Of a DNA stretch of 64,000 nt, positions 52,543-60,710 are shown one piece after another. Position numbers and translations under genes: made by a program. The notes under the pieces are model-generated. The model saw nothing but the letters and a program-made list of their open reading frames with translations. It was not told where the DNA came from and ran no database searches. Each line of letters opens with the position of its first letter. Positions within the stretch are counted from its first letter, which is position 1. This DNA comes from Shimia sp. R10_1 (GTDB lineage: Bacteria; Pseudomonadota; Alphaproteobacteria; Rhodobacterales; Rhodobacteraceae). The DNA lies in NCBI RefSeq assembly GCF_017744095.1, contig NZ_JAGHQX010000001.1, positions 1 to 64,000 on the forward strand, read 5' to 3'.

Positions 52543-54255
52543 TTAGTCGGGGAGGTGGACGCCTTTTGACGCGGCAAAGGCGCGCCATTTGGCGTGGAAC
52601 TCCTCGTAGCTCAAGTCTTTCTTTTGGGGCCAATATGGCGGAGGCGAAGTATCAGGCGGTAGCGTAACCGATCCATCTCCAAACACATCCCGCAAATGTG
52701 GCGTTATTTGTGGTACGTTGGTAAAGTCCACAAACCTCACAGAGGCCCCTAGGAGATTGGCCTCTGTGAGGTTTGATTTCTGATCGAGATTTGCGCTCAT
52801 GAGTTTTGCCCCCTTCAGTTTCGCGCCCGTGAGTTTTGCCCCCTGCAGTTCCGCGTCGCTGAGGTTTGCCCCCTGCAGTTCCGAGTCCATGAGGTTTGCC
52901 CCCTTCAGTTTCGCATCGCTGAGGTCTGCCCCCTGCAGTTTCGCATCGCTGAGGTTTGCCCCCTGCAGTTTCGCATCGCTTAGGTCTGCCCCCTGCAGTT
53001 CCGCGTCGCTGAGTTTTGCCCACTGCAGTTTCGCATCGCTGAGGTTTGCCCCCTGCAGTTTCGCATCGCTGAGGTTTGCCCCCTGCAGTTTCGCATCGCT
53101 GAGTTTTGCCCCCTGCAGTTCCGCGCTCATGAGGTTTGCCCCCCGCAGTCCCGCGCTCATGAGTTTTGCCCACTGCAGTTCCGCGCTCATGAGGTTTGCC
53201 CCCTGCAGTTCCGCGTCGCTGAGGTTTGCCCACTGCAGTTCCGCGCTCATGAGTTTTGCCCCCTGCAGTTCTGCGCTGTAGAAGTTTGCCCCCTGCAGTT
53301 TCGCATCGCTGAGGTTTGCCCCCTGCAGTTTCGCATCGCTGAGGTTTGCCCCCTGCAGTTCTGCGCTGTAGAGGTTTGCCCCCTGCAGTTCCGCGCTCAT
53401 GAGTTTTGCCTGTTCGAAGTTCAAGTCTCTTAGGTCCATGGACTGAAGGTTTGCGCCGCGTAGGTCGATTTCAAAGTCCTTTTTGTAGTCGGGCGCATTT
53501 ACAGCCAAACGTCCCAAAACCTGTACGGCGTTTTGCATGTCAGAGCGTTGTACCTTCAGATCACCAGCCCAATCTTGGATTTTGTCGACGTTTTCTTTGT
53601 CTGGGGGCAATTTTGCCGGATAAGCTTTCGAAAGCTCGCGCACATAAACACTCAGAAGGCGCGACACTCGCACAGCCTCATGTGGCTCCTCACGCACCAA
53701 CCCTTCTAGCCGATCGATGGCTGCGTTGCGGCGCGTTATGTCGTCTTCCCAGAGGGTTTCCCAAGACCGTACTCCGGTTTTCTTGGAGATTTGCCGTTGC
53801 GCATGCAAATCGGCAGCGGCCTCTGTGATCTTCGTGTTGAACAAAGCCGCTTTGGCAGTTTCTGTTTGCTGTTGTGTGAGTTTGAGTCGGATGACCGTAA
53901 AGGGCAGCGCAACTACCGCGCCCAATGTCGCTGTCAAAGCTGCCAGTTGGATCAGAGGAATGCGGTTGGTGGTGAAATCCGCAGCAAAAAACAACTGATG
54001 CACAATCATGCCAATGGTGGCGATCAGCCCGCCAAACAGGCTAAGCGCCAGCACTGCCCAGCAAACCGCCACTGCGACAAACCATTTTGTGGGCCAGCGC
54101 GTGGCACCAAGCGCATTTTGCAACCGCGCAATCGCCGTGTTTTCCTTATTGGCCCCCGATGGCAGCGCACAAAAGAGTGTCACCGCGAAAATCATCATTG
54201 TCACAAATGCTGTCAGAAACTGAAAATCCTCTGCGGTGAGGGTGATTGTCGTCAT
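52543..54255 (-). CDS. Membrane-anchored pentapeptide-repeat protein
   Basis: This 570-residue protein has three hydrophobic N-terminal segments (LTAFVTMMIFAVTLFCALPSG; WFVAVAVCWAVLALSLFGGLIATIGMIV; IQLAALTATLGAVVALPFTVI). A charged helical linker with ETLWEDDITRRNAAIDRLEGLV follows (about residues 120-265). About 40 pentapeptide repeats A(N/K/D)Lxx (about 270-490) are arranged as decapeptides of the type LQGANLSDAK, which should fold into a right-handed quadrilateral beta-helix. A C-terminal tail (QITPHLRDVFGDGSVTLP) completes it. The linker plus repeats resemble pentapeptide proteins with a conserved membrane module; the function is unknown. The array is encoded by nearly identical 30-bp units. 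Confidence 0.88.
   Translation of the reverse strand: MTTITLTAEDFQFLTAFVTMMIFAVTLFCALPSGANKENTAIARLQNALGATRWPTKWFVAVAVCWAVLALSLFGGLIATIGMIVHQLFFAADFTTNRIPLIQLAALTATLGAVVALPFTVIRLKLTQQQTETAKAALFNTKITEAAADLHAQRQISKKTGVRSWETLWEDDITRRNAAIDRLEGLVREEPHEAVRVSRLLSVYVRELSKAYPAKLPPDKENVDKIQDWAGDLKVQRSDMQNAVQVLGRLAVNAPDYKKDFEIDLRGANLQSMDLRDLNFEQAKLMSAELQGANLYSAELQGANLSDAKLQGANLSDAKLQGANFYSAELQGAKLMSAELQWANLSDAELQGANLMSAELQWAKLMSAGLRGANLMSAELQGAKLSDAKLQGANLSDAKLQGANLSDAKLQWAKLSDAELQGADLSDAKLQGANLSDAKLQGADLSDAKLKGANLMDSELQGANLSDAELQGAKLTGAKLKGAKLMSANLDQKSNLTEANLLGASVRFVDFTNVPQITPHLRDVFGDGSVTLPPDTSPPPYWPQKKDLSYEEFHAKWRAFAASKGVHLPD
52797..53410 (-). repeat. 30-bp coding tandem repeat array (about 20 units)
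   Basis: The unit, read on the plus strand, is like GAGGTTTGCCCCCTGCAGTT followed by TCGCATCGCT, and repeats every 30 bp without spacers. Most units hold a CTGCAG. Variation is limited to a few positions (TTC or TCC; CATCGCT, CGTCGCT or CGCTCAT). Each unit encodes two pentapeptides. The array can be expected to vary in copy number by slippage or recombination. Confidence 0.9.
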
Positions 54256-54438
54256 GCCTGCCTCTGCTCTTACTGCGATTTCACACTAGGGGTGCGCCAA
54301 TCACACGTCCACCCGACAAACGGCAGTCATGCATCCCGCATTTCCCATCATCTCGCCTTGCAAGTGTCGCGTAAGCCCCATAGGTTCCCTGCGACTTCGC
54401 GAGGCATCGCCTCGCCTGAATTTAGAGGACATAGACAC

Positions 54439-54723
54439 ATGCAAGAACTCGGCCAGTTTCTGCCGCTCATCCTGATCTTCGCGATCATGTATTTTCTGCT
54501 CATCCGCCCGCAGCAGAAGAAAGTGAAAGAACATCAGGCCATGGTGGCCGGTGTGCGCCGGGGCGACCAGATCGTGACCCAGGGCGGGCTGATCGGCAAA
54601 ATCGCCAAGGTCAAAGACGACAATGAAGTCGAAGTTGAACTGGCGGAAAACGTGAAAGTGCGTGTGGTCAAATCCACCATCGCACAGGTTCTGGCCAAGA
54701 CCGAAGCGGCCAAAGCCGAATAA
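54439..54723 (+). CDS. yajC: Preprotein translocase subunit YajC
   Basis: This 94-residue protein has one membrane segment (LPLILIFAIMYFLLIRPQQKKVKEHQ, with the family's RPQQKK motif) and a small cytoplasmic beta-rich domain (VRRGDQIVTQGGLIGKIAKVKDDNEVEVELAENVKVRVVKSTIAQVL). YajC associates with SecDF and SecYEG. The ATG at 54439 follows TTTAGAGGAC. It is the first gene of the yajC-secDF unit. Confidence 0.95.
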   Translation: MQELGQFLPLILIFAIMYFLLIRPQQKKVKEHQAMVAGVRRGDQIVTQGGLIGKIAKVKDDNEVEVELAENVKVRVVKSTIAQVLAKTEAAKAE

Positions 54724-54729
54724 TCCGCT

Positions 54730-55200
54730 TTGACCCTGCTTCGCTCCGCTATCTCAGTTGTTGCCCTCGTGCTGGCGGGGCAGGCTGTTGCTGAACAGCA
54801 ATGCCAAACGAAACTGAACATTGTGGGCTGGCCAGACGGTCAATCTTTCGTTCATGGCGGCCACCAGGATCTCACCGACACGGATTTTGTCGGTGGTGAT
54901 TTGTTGGTCAAGACCGAGCAGGTGGTGAGCGCAGAGGCGTCTACAGATATGTCAGGAAATCCTGCGTTGACGGTGTCAGTGACATCGGATGCCAGACGGC
55001 GTTTCAGCGAGTACACCGCCAAGAATTTGCAGATGCCGATTGGAGTGTTTCTCAATGATCAGCTCCTGTCGGCCCCGATTGTACTTTCACCAATCCAAGG
55101 TGGAACAATGATGCTCACCGGATTTCTGTCCGATGAACATGCACAACAAACAGAAGAACACCTGATGTCGGCGGCCTGTCGCGGATCAATCGGGTCATGA
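54730..55200 (+). CDS. Small exported protein with a SecD P1-head-like domain
   Basis: This 156-residue protein has a signal peptide (LRSAISVVALVLAGQAVA, cleavage before EQQ) and is encoded 6 bp after yajC and 12 bp before secD. The start is TTG 54730; no ATG would keep the signal peptide. Residues from about 60 onward align by eye with the periplasmic P1 head of the neighbouring SecD: DARRRFSEYTAKNLQMPIGV resembles GARKFGNYTADNIGSPFAIV, LNDQLLSAPIV resembles LDNEVISAPVI, and IQGGTMMLTGFLSDEHAQQ resembles IAGGSGIITGRFTVEESTN. It has no membrane helices of its own after cleavage. Two cysteines (QQC near the N-terminus, AAC near the C-terminus) may pair. A role in late steps of secretion is inferred. 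Confidence 0.7.
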   Translation: MTLLRSAISVVALVLAGQAVAEQQCQTKLNIVGWPDGQSFVHGGHQDLTDTDFVGGDLLVKTEQVVSAEASTDMSGNPALTVSVTSDARRRFSEYTAKNLQMPIGVFLNDQLLSAPIVLSPIQGGTMMLTGFLSDEHAQQTEEHLMSAACRGSIGS

Positions 55201-55212
55201 GGGAGTTGCAGG

Positions 55213-56874
55213 ATGCTGCAAATTGACCTTTGGAAACGGGTCCTGATCTGGCTCACCTGCGCGGTGGGCCTGCTCTTGGCCACGCCAAATGCCTTTTATC
55301 CGAAGGTGGAGGCCCATAATGACGCGCTCGCCGCTATGGAGTTCGGCGAGCTGAATGACGAGCTGGAAGAGGCGGTCGCCGCTTGGCCTTCCTTCATGCC
55401 CAGCCGTCTGGTGAACCTCGGCCTCGATCTGCGCGGTGGCGCGCATCTTCTGGCCGAGGTCAAGGTGGCCGACGTCTACGAAAGCCGCATGAAAGCCATG
55501 TGGCCTGAGGTGCGTGATCTGCTGCGTGGCGAGCGCGCCACCATCGGCACCATCCGTCTGCAGCCGTCCCCTGTGGATGAGCTGCGCGTGAAAATCTCCA
55601 AGCCCGAAGCCATTCAGGAGGCCGCCAGCATGGTGCGCGGCCTGTCGCGCCCGGTCACTTCGATCACCGGGGCCGGGGCGTCTGACATTGTGGTGCGCAC
55701 CGATGGCGACGTGATCATCGTCACGCTCTCCGATGCGGAAAAACTCGCCACCGATGAGCGCACGGTGCAGCAGGCGCTGGAAATCATCCGCCGCCGGATT
55801 GACGAGGTCGGCACACGTGAGCCGACCATTCAGCGTCAGGGCGCGGATCGTATTCTCATTCAGGTGCCCGGCATTGGCTCGGCCTCTGAGCTGAAAGACA
55901 TCATCGGCACCACCGCACAGCTGACATTTAACCCGGTTGTGGGCCGTGTCTCTGATCCCGACGCCCCCGCAGGTGTCGGCAACGAAGTGCTGCCATCGCT
56001 GGATGAAGAGGGCGTCTACTACATCGTGGAAAGCGCCCCTGTGGTGACCGGCGAAGAGCTGGTTGATGCACAGCCAAGCTTTGACCAAAACAACCGCCCG
56101 GCTGTGTCCTTCCGCTTCAACCCAACTGGCGCGCGCAAATTTGGCAACTACACCGCTGACAACATTGGCAGCCCGTTTGCCATTGTGCTTGATAACGAAG
56201 TCATTTCCGCGCCGGTCATTCAGGCCCATATCGCGGGGGGCTCCGGCATCATCACCGGCCGTTTCACTGTTGAGGAAAGCACCAACCTCGCCGTACTGCT
56301 GCGCGCAGGCGCCCTGCCTGCGGGGCTTGAGTTCCTTGAAGAGCGCACCATCGGCCCAGAGCTTGGTCAAGACAGCATCGAGGCAGGCCGTATCGCCTGT
56401 ATCGTCGCCTTTGTCGCCGTGCTGGTCTTTATGTTCCTCAGCTACGGCACCTTTGGTCTCTTTGCCAATATCGCGCTGATCATCAACGTGGGCCTGATCT
56501 TTGGTCTGTTGAGCCTGATTGGCGCAACACTGACCCTGCCGGGGATCGCCGGGATCGTGCTGACCATCGGTATGGCAGTGGATGCCAACGTGCTGGTGTT
56601 TGAACGCATCCGCGAAGAGCTGAAATCGGCCAAAGGCCCGGCTCGCGCCATCGAGCTTGGCTATGAAAAGGCCCTTTCGGCCATTCTGGACGCCAACATC
56701 ACCACATTCATCACCGCCGTGATCCTCTTTGCCGTGGGCTCCGGCCCGGTGCGCGGCTTTGCCATCACGCTGGGGCTTGGCATTCTCACCTCCGTCTTCA
56801 CCGCGATCTTTGTGACCCGTGTGATGATCGTGATGTGGTTTGAACGCCGCCGTCCCAAGACAATCGAGGTATAA
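55213..56874 (+). CDS. secD: Protein translocase subunit SecD
   Basis: This 553-residue protein has an N-terminal membrane segment (VLIWLTCAVGLLLATPNAFYP) and a large periplasmic P1 domain beginning VNLGLDLRGGAHLLAEVKV. The head subdomain ends with GARKFGNYTADNIGSPFAIVLDNEVISAPVIQAHIAGG. Five C-terminal helices carry the SecD/RND proton-path motifs (IVAFVAVLVFMFLSYGTFG; GIAGIVLTIGMAVDANVLVFERIREELK). SecDF uses the proton gradient to pull preproteins into the periplasm. The start is ATG 55213 following GGGAGTTGCAGG. secF follows after 3 bp. Confidence 0.95.
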   Translation: MLQIDLWKRVLIWLTCAVGLLLATPNAFYPKVEAHNDALAAMEFGELNDELEEAVAAWPSFMPSRLVNLGLDLRGGAHLLAEVKVADVYESRMKAMWPEVRDLLRGERATIGTIRLQPSPVDELRVKISKPEAIQEAASMVRGLSRPVTSITGAGASDIVVRTDGDVIIVTLSDAEKLATDERTVQQALEIIRRRIDEVGTREPTIQRQGADRILIQVPGIGSASELKDIIGTTAQLTFNPVVGRVSDPDAPAGVGNEVLPSLDEEGVYYIVESAPVVTGEELVDAQPSFDQNNRPAVSFRFNPTGARKFGNYTADNIGSPFAIVLDNEVISAPVIQAHIAGGSGIITGRFTVEESTNLAVLLRAGALPAGLEFLEERTIGPELGQDSIEAGRIACIVAFVAVLVFMFLSYGTFGLFANIALIINVGLIFGLLSLIGATLTLPGIAGIVLTIGMAVDANVLVFERIREELKSAKGPARAIELGYEKALSAILDANITTFITAVILFAVGSGPVRGFAITLGLGILTSVFTAIFVTRVMIVMWFERRRPKTIEV

Positions 56875-56877
56875 GCC

Positions 56878-58050
56878 ATGCGTTTGAGACTGGTTCCCCA
56901 AGAAACCAAATGGGATTTCTTCTCGCGTCCCACCCTGTGGCTGGGCATCTCCAGCGCGCTGATGGTGGCGGCTCTTGTCAGCTTCTTCATTCAGGGGCTG
57001 AACTTCGGCATCGACTTCCGCGGTGGCACAACCATCCGCACCGAGAGCGCGCAGCCGGTGGTCGTTGGCGATTACCGCGAAGCGCTGGTGCCGCTGGAGC
57101 TGGGCGACATTTCCATCACCGAAGTGTTTGATCCCACCTTTGAGGCGGATCAGCATGTGACGATGATCCGCATTCAGGCCCAGGAAGGCGAAGAGGCGGT
57201 GACATCTGATGTGATTTCACGCGTTCAGCATGCACTTGGGGCCGTGACCGACAGCCGAATGATTGTTGAGGTTCAGGCTCGAGTGGGTGATGGCGTGGCT
57301 CTTGAGAGTGCTTTGAACGCGCTCGGAGAAGGTATGGAAGTGCTTGATGAGGGCGTATTCGCTTGGCCTTCCTCAACTTCTTTTGACTTTAAAGAGCAGG
57401 TCGAAGCCACGGCCAAGTCGGTCGCATCGGTATCTTCTCTTGAAGTCTCCTATGAAAACATCCGGTTCCCGTCTGTCGAATCCGTTGGCCCGAAGGTCTC
57501 CGGTGAGCTGATCAAGACCGCCGCAATCGCTGTGCTCCTGGCGATTGGCGCGGTTCTGGTCTACATCTGGCTGCGCTTTGAATGGCAATTCGCCCTTGGC
57601 GCAGTGGCGGCGCTTGTGCACGATGTTGTGCTCACCATCGGGGTGTTCTCTGAGCTTCAGATCCGGTTTGACCTCGCCATCATCGCGGCGCTTCTGACCA
57701 TCGTGGGCTACTCGCTCAACGACACCGTGGTTGTGTTTGACCGTGTTCGTGAGAACCTGCGCAAGTACAAGAAGATGGAGTTGAAGGATGTGCTCAACAT
57801 CTCCATCAACGAGACCCTGAGCCGCACGATGATGACCTCTGTCACCACATTGCTCGCTCTGATCTCGCTCTTTGTGCTGGGCGGTGATGTGATCCGTGGC
57901 TTTGTCTTTGCCATGATCTGGGGTGTGATTGTCGGGACATACAGCTCGATCTTCATCGCCTCTGCTGTGCTGCTGAAGCTCGGCGTAAAGCGGGACTGGT
58001 CCAAGCCAGACAACACCGCTGGCAATCAATTCGCCAATATTGATGCCTGA
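56878..58050 (+). CDS. secF: Protein translocase subunit SecF with enlarged periplasmic loop
   Basis: This 390-residue partner of SecD has six membrane segments. Family motifs are GLNFGIDFRGGTTIRTE after TM1, FPSVESVGPKVSGELIKTAAIAVLLAIGAVLVYIWLRFEWQFALGA, and AALLTIVGYSLNDTVVVFDRVRENLRKYK. It is longer than E. coli SecF (323 residues). The extra part, about residues 125-190 (nucleotides about 57240-57450, from VTDSRMIVEVQARVGDG to ATAKSVASVSSLEVSYEN), lies in the first periplasmic loop and uses more T- and A-ending codons than its flanks. The 3' end overlaps the next gene by 8 bp. Confidence 0.94.
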   Translation: MRLRLVPQETKWDFFSRPTLWLGISSALMVAALVSFFIQGLNFGIDFRGGTTIRTESAQPVVVGDYREALVPLELGDISITEVFDPTFEADQHVTMIRIQAQEGEEAVTSDVISRVQHALGAVTDSRMIVEVQARVGDGVALESALNALGEGMEVLDEGVFAWPSSTSFDFKEQVEATAKSVASVSSLEVSYENIRFPSVESVGPKVSGELIKTAAIAVLLAIGAVLVYIWLRFEWQFALGAVAALVHDVVLTIGVFSELQIRFDLAIIAALLTIVGYSLNDTVVVFDRVRENLRKYKKMELKDVLNISINETLSRTMMTSVTTLLALISLFVLGGDVIRGFVFAMIWGVIVGTYSSIFIASAVLLKLGVKRDWSKPDNTAGNQFANIDA

Positions 58051-58810
58051 TTTTCTGACCCAGGCCCTCGCTCTTGACGGGTTGGCCTGGGTCGCCGCAG
58101 CGGCATTTATTGCAGGCTGCGTACGCGGATTTGCCGGATTTGGCACCGCGATGATTTACCTTCCCATTGCCGCACAAATCATGCCGCCCGTTTGGGCGAT
58201 CACCACTTTGGCGAGCATGGATATCATTGCCCCCTCCGTGCATATCCCGGCGGCGTTGCGCAACGGCCATCGCCGCGATCTGTTGCGGCTCATGATCGGT
58301 GTTGTCGCACTTCTGCCAGTGGGGCTTTGGCTGCTGGCGCGCACGGAACCTGATGTCTACCGCTATCTGGTTTCCATCCTGTCGCTCTTGATGCTGGTCG
58401 TGTTGCTCGGCGGCTTTCGCTATCGCGGTTCCGTGACGCCGCCGATGGTCTATGGCATCGGTGGGGCCGGGGGGCTTCTGGGAGGCGCGGCTGGGCTGCC
58501 GGGGCCGCCTGTGATCCTCTTCTATATGGCCAGCCGCCATGGCCCCGCTGTGATCCGTGCCAACACCAGCGCGTATCTGTTCTTCTATGACATTCTGCTG
58601 CTGGTCATTTTACTTTGCCTCAGCCGGTTTGAGATGGCGCCTTTTGTGCTCGGCATCCTATTGTCCGTTCCGGCGATGGCGGGCAACCTGCTTGGGGGCT
58701 GGCTGTTTGATCCGCGCCATGAGAAACTCTATCGCATCGTGGCCTATGTGATCATCGCGGCTGCGGCGCTTTCGGGATTGCCGATCTTGAACGCAGGCGG
58801 GACGCACTAG
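58043..58810 (+). CDS. TauE/SafE-family membrane permease
   Basis: This 255-residue protein has about eight hydrophobic segments and the two TauE repeats (IAGCVRGFAGFGTAMIYLPIAAQIM and GIGGAGGLLGGAAGLPGPPVILFYMA). Substrates of the family are sulfite or small organic anions, and the one here is unknown. The ATG at 58043 lies in the end of secF (8-bp overlap), so it is translationally coupled to the Sec genes, although a direct link to secretion is not evident. It is unlike the TauE protein at 20591 in detail. Confidence 0.8.
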   Translation: MPDFLTQALALDGLAWVAAAAFIAGCVRGFAGFGTAMIYLPIAAQIMPPVWAITTLASMDIIAPSVHIPAALRNGHRRDLLRLMIGVVALLPVGLWLLARTEPDVYRYLVSILSLLMLVVLLGGFRYRGSVTPPMVYGIGGAGGLLGGAAGLPGPPVILFYMASRHGPAVIRANTSAYLFFYDILLLVILLCLSRFEMAPFVLGILLSVPAMAGNLLGGWLFDPRHEKLYRIVAYVIIAAAALSGLPILNAGGTH

Positions 58811-58822
58811 CAGGAGATGACC

Positions 58823-59176
58823 ATGCAGATGACCGAAGTGACCTATACCGACGCCATTCCAATCGACAGCTACGGCCCCGGCTTTTTCCGCATTGGCGGA
58901 GAGGTGATCGAAGGCGGTGCTGTGATCCACGCCAAAGGCGCGCGCAGCTGGTCCGGCTATGACGACCCAGCCGCAGTGCTGGCGCTGGGTGATGACATCG
59001 ATTTCATTCTGATGGGCACAGGTGCGGCCATGGCCCCGGTGCCCGCCAGTTTTCGGGAGTCGCTGGAGGCCGCTGGGATAGGGGTGGAGCCGATGGCCTC
59101 AGCCTCTGCCTGCCGCACCTACAATGTGCTGGTGAACGAGGGGCGGCGGGTCGCAGCTGTACTTCTGCCTGTCTAA
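58823..59176 (+). CDS. Mth938-like domain protein (DUF498)
   Basis: This 117-residue cytoplasmic protein resembles the Mth938/AAMDC fold: IDSYGPGFFRIGGEVIEGGAVIHAKGARSWSG, then ILMGTGAAMAPVPASFRESLEAAGIGVEPMASASACRTYNVLVNEGRRVAAVLLPV. ATG 58823 is chosen because AGGAG (58812-58816) sits at the correct distance; the ATG at 58817 lies directly against it. In mitochondria the related NDUFAF3 assists complex I assembly; the bacterial role is uncertain. Members are often found beside secDF, as here. Confidence 0.85.
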   Translation: MQMTEVTYTDAIPIDSYGPGFFRIGGEVIEGGAVIHAKGARSWSGYDDPAAVLALGDDIDFILMGTGAAMAPVPASFRESLEAAGIGVEPMASASACRTYNVLVNEGRRVAAVLLPV

Positions 59177-59178
59177 AC

Positions 59179-59192
59179 GCGTTGCGCAACGC
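59179..59192. promoter_or_regulatory. 14-bp perfect palindrome upstream of the ccm operon
   Basis: GCGTTGCGCAACGC is fully self-complementary and lies directly after the stop codon of the Mth938-like gene, about 155 bp before ccmA. It could be a protein-binding site or a short terminator stem; no T-run follows. Confidence 0.35.
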
Positions 59193-59244
59193 ACGCTCTG
59201 TTCAGACTTGGCCGATGTGCAAAAAACCGCAAAATTGCACCTAC

Positions 59245-59277
59245 GCGATACAGCCGCAATACCGACGCGATACCGAC
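59245..59277 (+). promoter_or_regulatory. Three 11-bp iterons upstream of ccmA
   Basis: GCGATACAGCC (59245-59255), GCAATACCGAC (59256-59266) and GCGATACCGAC (59267-59277) are back-to-back direct repeats. The last two differ at one base; the first and third at two. They end 69 bp before the ccmA start codon. An 11-bp period places each copy on the same face of the helix, as expected for a multimeric regulator site. No known regulator was recognised. Confidence 0.5.
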
Positions 59278-59346
59278 ACCCCGTGTTTTGCCTGCGTCAA
59301 AAGGTTACTCTTTTGCCACCTCTGAAAACCGGATAGATGCAAACCT

Positions 59347-59967
59347 ATGACTTTGCGCGTAAAAAATGTCAGCGTGGCCCGCGGCGGCGTGGCTGTTCTG
59401 GAAGGGATCACCTTTGATGTGCCGCCCGGCAAAGGACTGATTCTCAAAGGCCCCAACGGGGTTGGAAAAACCACACTTCTGCGCACGGTGGCCGGGCTGC
59501 AACCCGCCTTCAAAGGCACGATCGAAGCGCCTGAAGAAAGCATCGCTTACGCTGCGCACAGCGACGGTTTAAAGGCCATGCTGACTGTTGTTGAAAACCT
59601 GAAGTTTTGGGCGGAAGTCTTTGGAAAGTCAGATATATCCGCTGCTATAGAGGGCTTTGATCTGGTCGATTTACAAGACCGTCTCGCAGGCTCGCTCTCC
59701 GCCGGTCAGAAGCGCCGCCTCGGCCTCGCGCGCCTTTTGGTGACAGGTCGCCCGATCTGGATTCTGGATGAGCCCACTGTCTCGCTGGACACAGCCTCCG
59801 TCGCACTCTTCGCCCGCGCCGTAGAGCAGCACCTCCAATCCGGCGGCAGCGCCCTTCTTGCCACCCATATAGAGCTTGGTCTCAATGTCGACATACTAGA
59901 TGTTGGGCCATTCCGCGCCACGGCCAGCGAAGGCGCCATATCAGGTTACGACGAGGCGTTCCTATGA
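59347..59967 (+). CDS. ccmA: Heme exporter ATP-binding protein CcmA
   Basis: This 206-residue ABC ATPase drives release of heme-loaded CcmE from CcmC/D in cytochrome c maturation. Walker A is [12 protein letters not shown], the signature is [19 protein letters not shown], Walker B is [12 protein letters not shown] and the H-loop is [11 protein letters not shown]. The [26 protein letters not shown] segment is typical of CcmA. It overlaps ccmB by 4 bp and is the first gene of ccmABCDG. Confidence 0.93.
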   Translation: MTLRVKNVSVARGGVAVLEGITFDVPPGKGLILKGPNGVGKTTLLRTVAGLQPAFKGTIEAPEESIAYAAHSDGLKAMLTVVENLKFWAEVFGKSDISAAIEGFDLVDLQDRLAGSLSAGQKRRLGLARLLVTGRPIWILDEPTVSLDTASVALFARAVEQHLQSGGSALLATHIELGLNVDILDVGPFRATASEGAISGYDEAFL

Positions 59968-60620
59968 AAGCGTTGTTGCTGCGGGATTTGAAACTGGCCT
60001 TCCGCGCCGGTGGTGGCTTTGGGCTCGGGATCGCTTTTTTCCTTATAGTTGTGATACTTGTACCATTTTCTGTAGGTCCCGAGAGCAGCCTTCTGACGAA
60101 GATCGCCCCCGGTATCCTTTGGCTCGGCGCACTGCTCGCCTGCCTGTTGTCCCTAGATCGCATTCTGGCACTCGACTGGGAAGACGGCACCCTCGATCTC
60201 GTGGCCACATCCCCACTGCCACTGGAGGCTGTGGTGTCGGTCAAAGCGCTGGCCCACTGGCTCACCACGGGTGTTCCTCTGGTTGTAGCTGCGCCGCTCT
60301 TTGGCGTGTTGCTGAACCTGCCTGCGGAAGGCTACATTTGGCTTGTGACTTCCTTGGCATTGGGCACTCCCGCATTGAGCGTGATTGGCACTTTTGGCGC
60401 TGCATTAACTGTAGGTATCAAACGAGGCGGATTGCTGCTTTCTCTTTTGATTTTACCACTTTACGTGCCGACGCTCATCTTTGGAGCCGAGCTTGCACGT
60501 CGTGGCGCGGAGGGGCAGGCTGTATCTACGCCGCTATTGATGCTTGCCGGGATCACCTTTGGTGTCATTGCGCTTTTGCCCTTTGCCAGTGCGGCGGTAT
60601 TGCGTGTTAATCTGCGATAG
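59964..60620 (+). CDS. ccmB: Heme exporter membrane protein CcmB
   Basis: This 218-residue protein with six hydrophobic segments begins [40 protein letters not shown], a typical CcmB opening. [29 protein letters not shown] and [23 protein letters not shown] are also characteristic. It forms the membrane part of the CcmAB transporter. The start ATG overlaps the ccmA stop. Confidence 0.93.
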   Translation: MKALLLRDLKLAFRAGGGFGLGIAFFLIVVILVPFSVGPESSLLTKIAPGILWLGALLACLLSLDRILALDWEDGTLDLVATSPLPLEAVVSVKALAHWLTTGVPLVVAAPLFGVLLNLPAEGYIWLVTSLALGTPALSVIGTFGAALTVGIKRGGLLLSLLILPLYVPTLIFGAELARRGAEGQAVSTPLLMLAGITFGVIALLPFASAAVLRVNLR

Positions 60621-60710
60621 CGCTTCGGGTATTTAATCCATATCAAAGCAGCTGTGATGCTCTCATGGAAGTGAGATGCAAAACTCGGCACAGAAAGTTA
60701 GGACGACCGC

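Noticed and set aside
52799-53281. Plus-strand frame with SFAPCSSASLRF repeats
   Set aside because: It is the complement of the pentapeptide array; the 30-bp periodicity makes several frames open at once.
52797-53410. Possible CRISPR array because of regular 30-bp direct repeats
   Set aside because: The units are contiguous without spacers and encode pentapeptide repeats; there are no cas genes.
55195-57156. Minus-strand frame of 653 residues opposite secD and secF
   Set aside because: An antisense shadow with His/Gly/Asp-rich composition and no recognisable domain; secD and secF on the plus strand explain the region.
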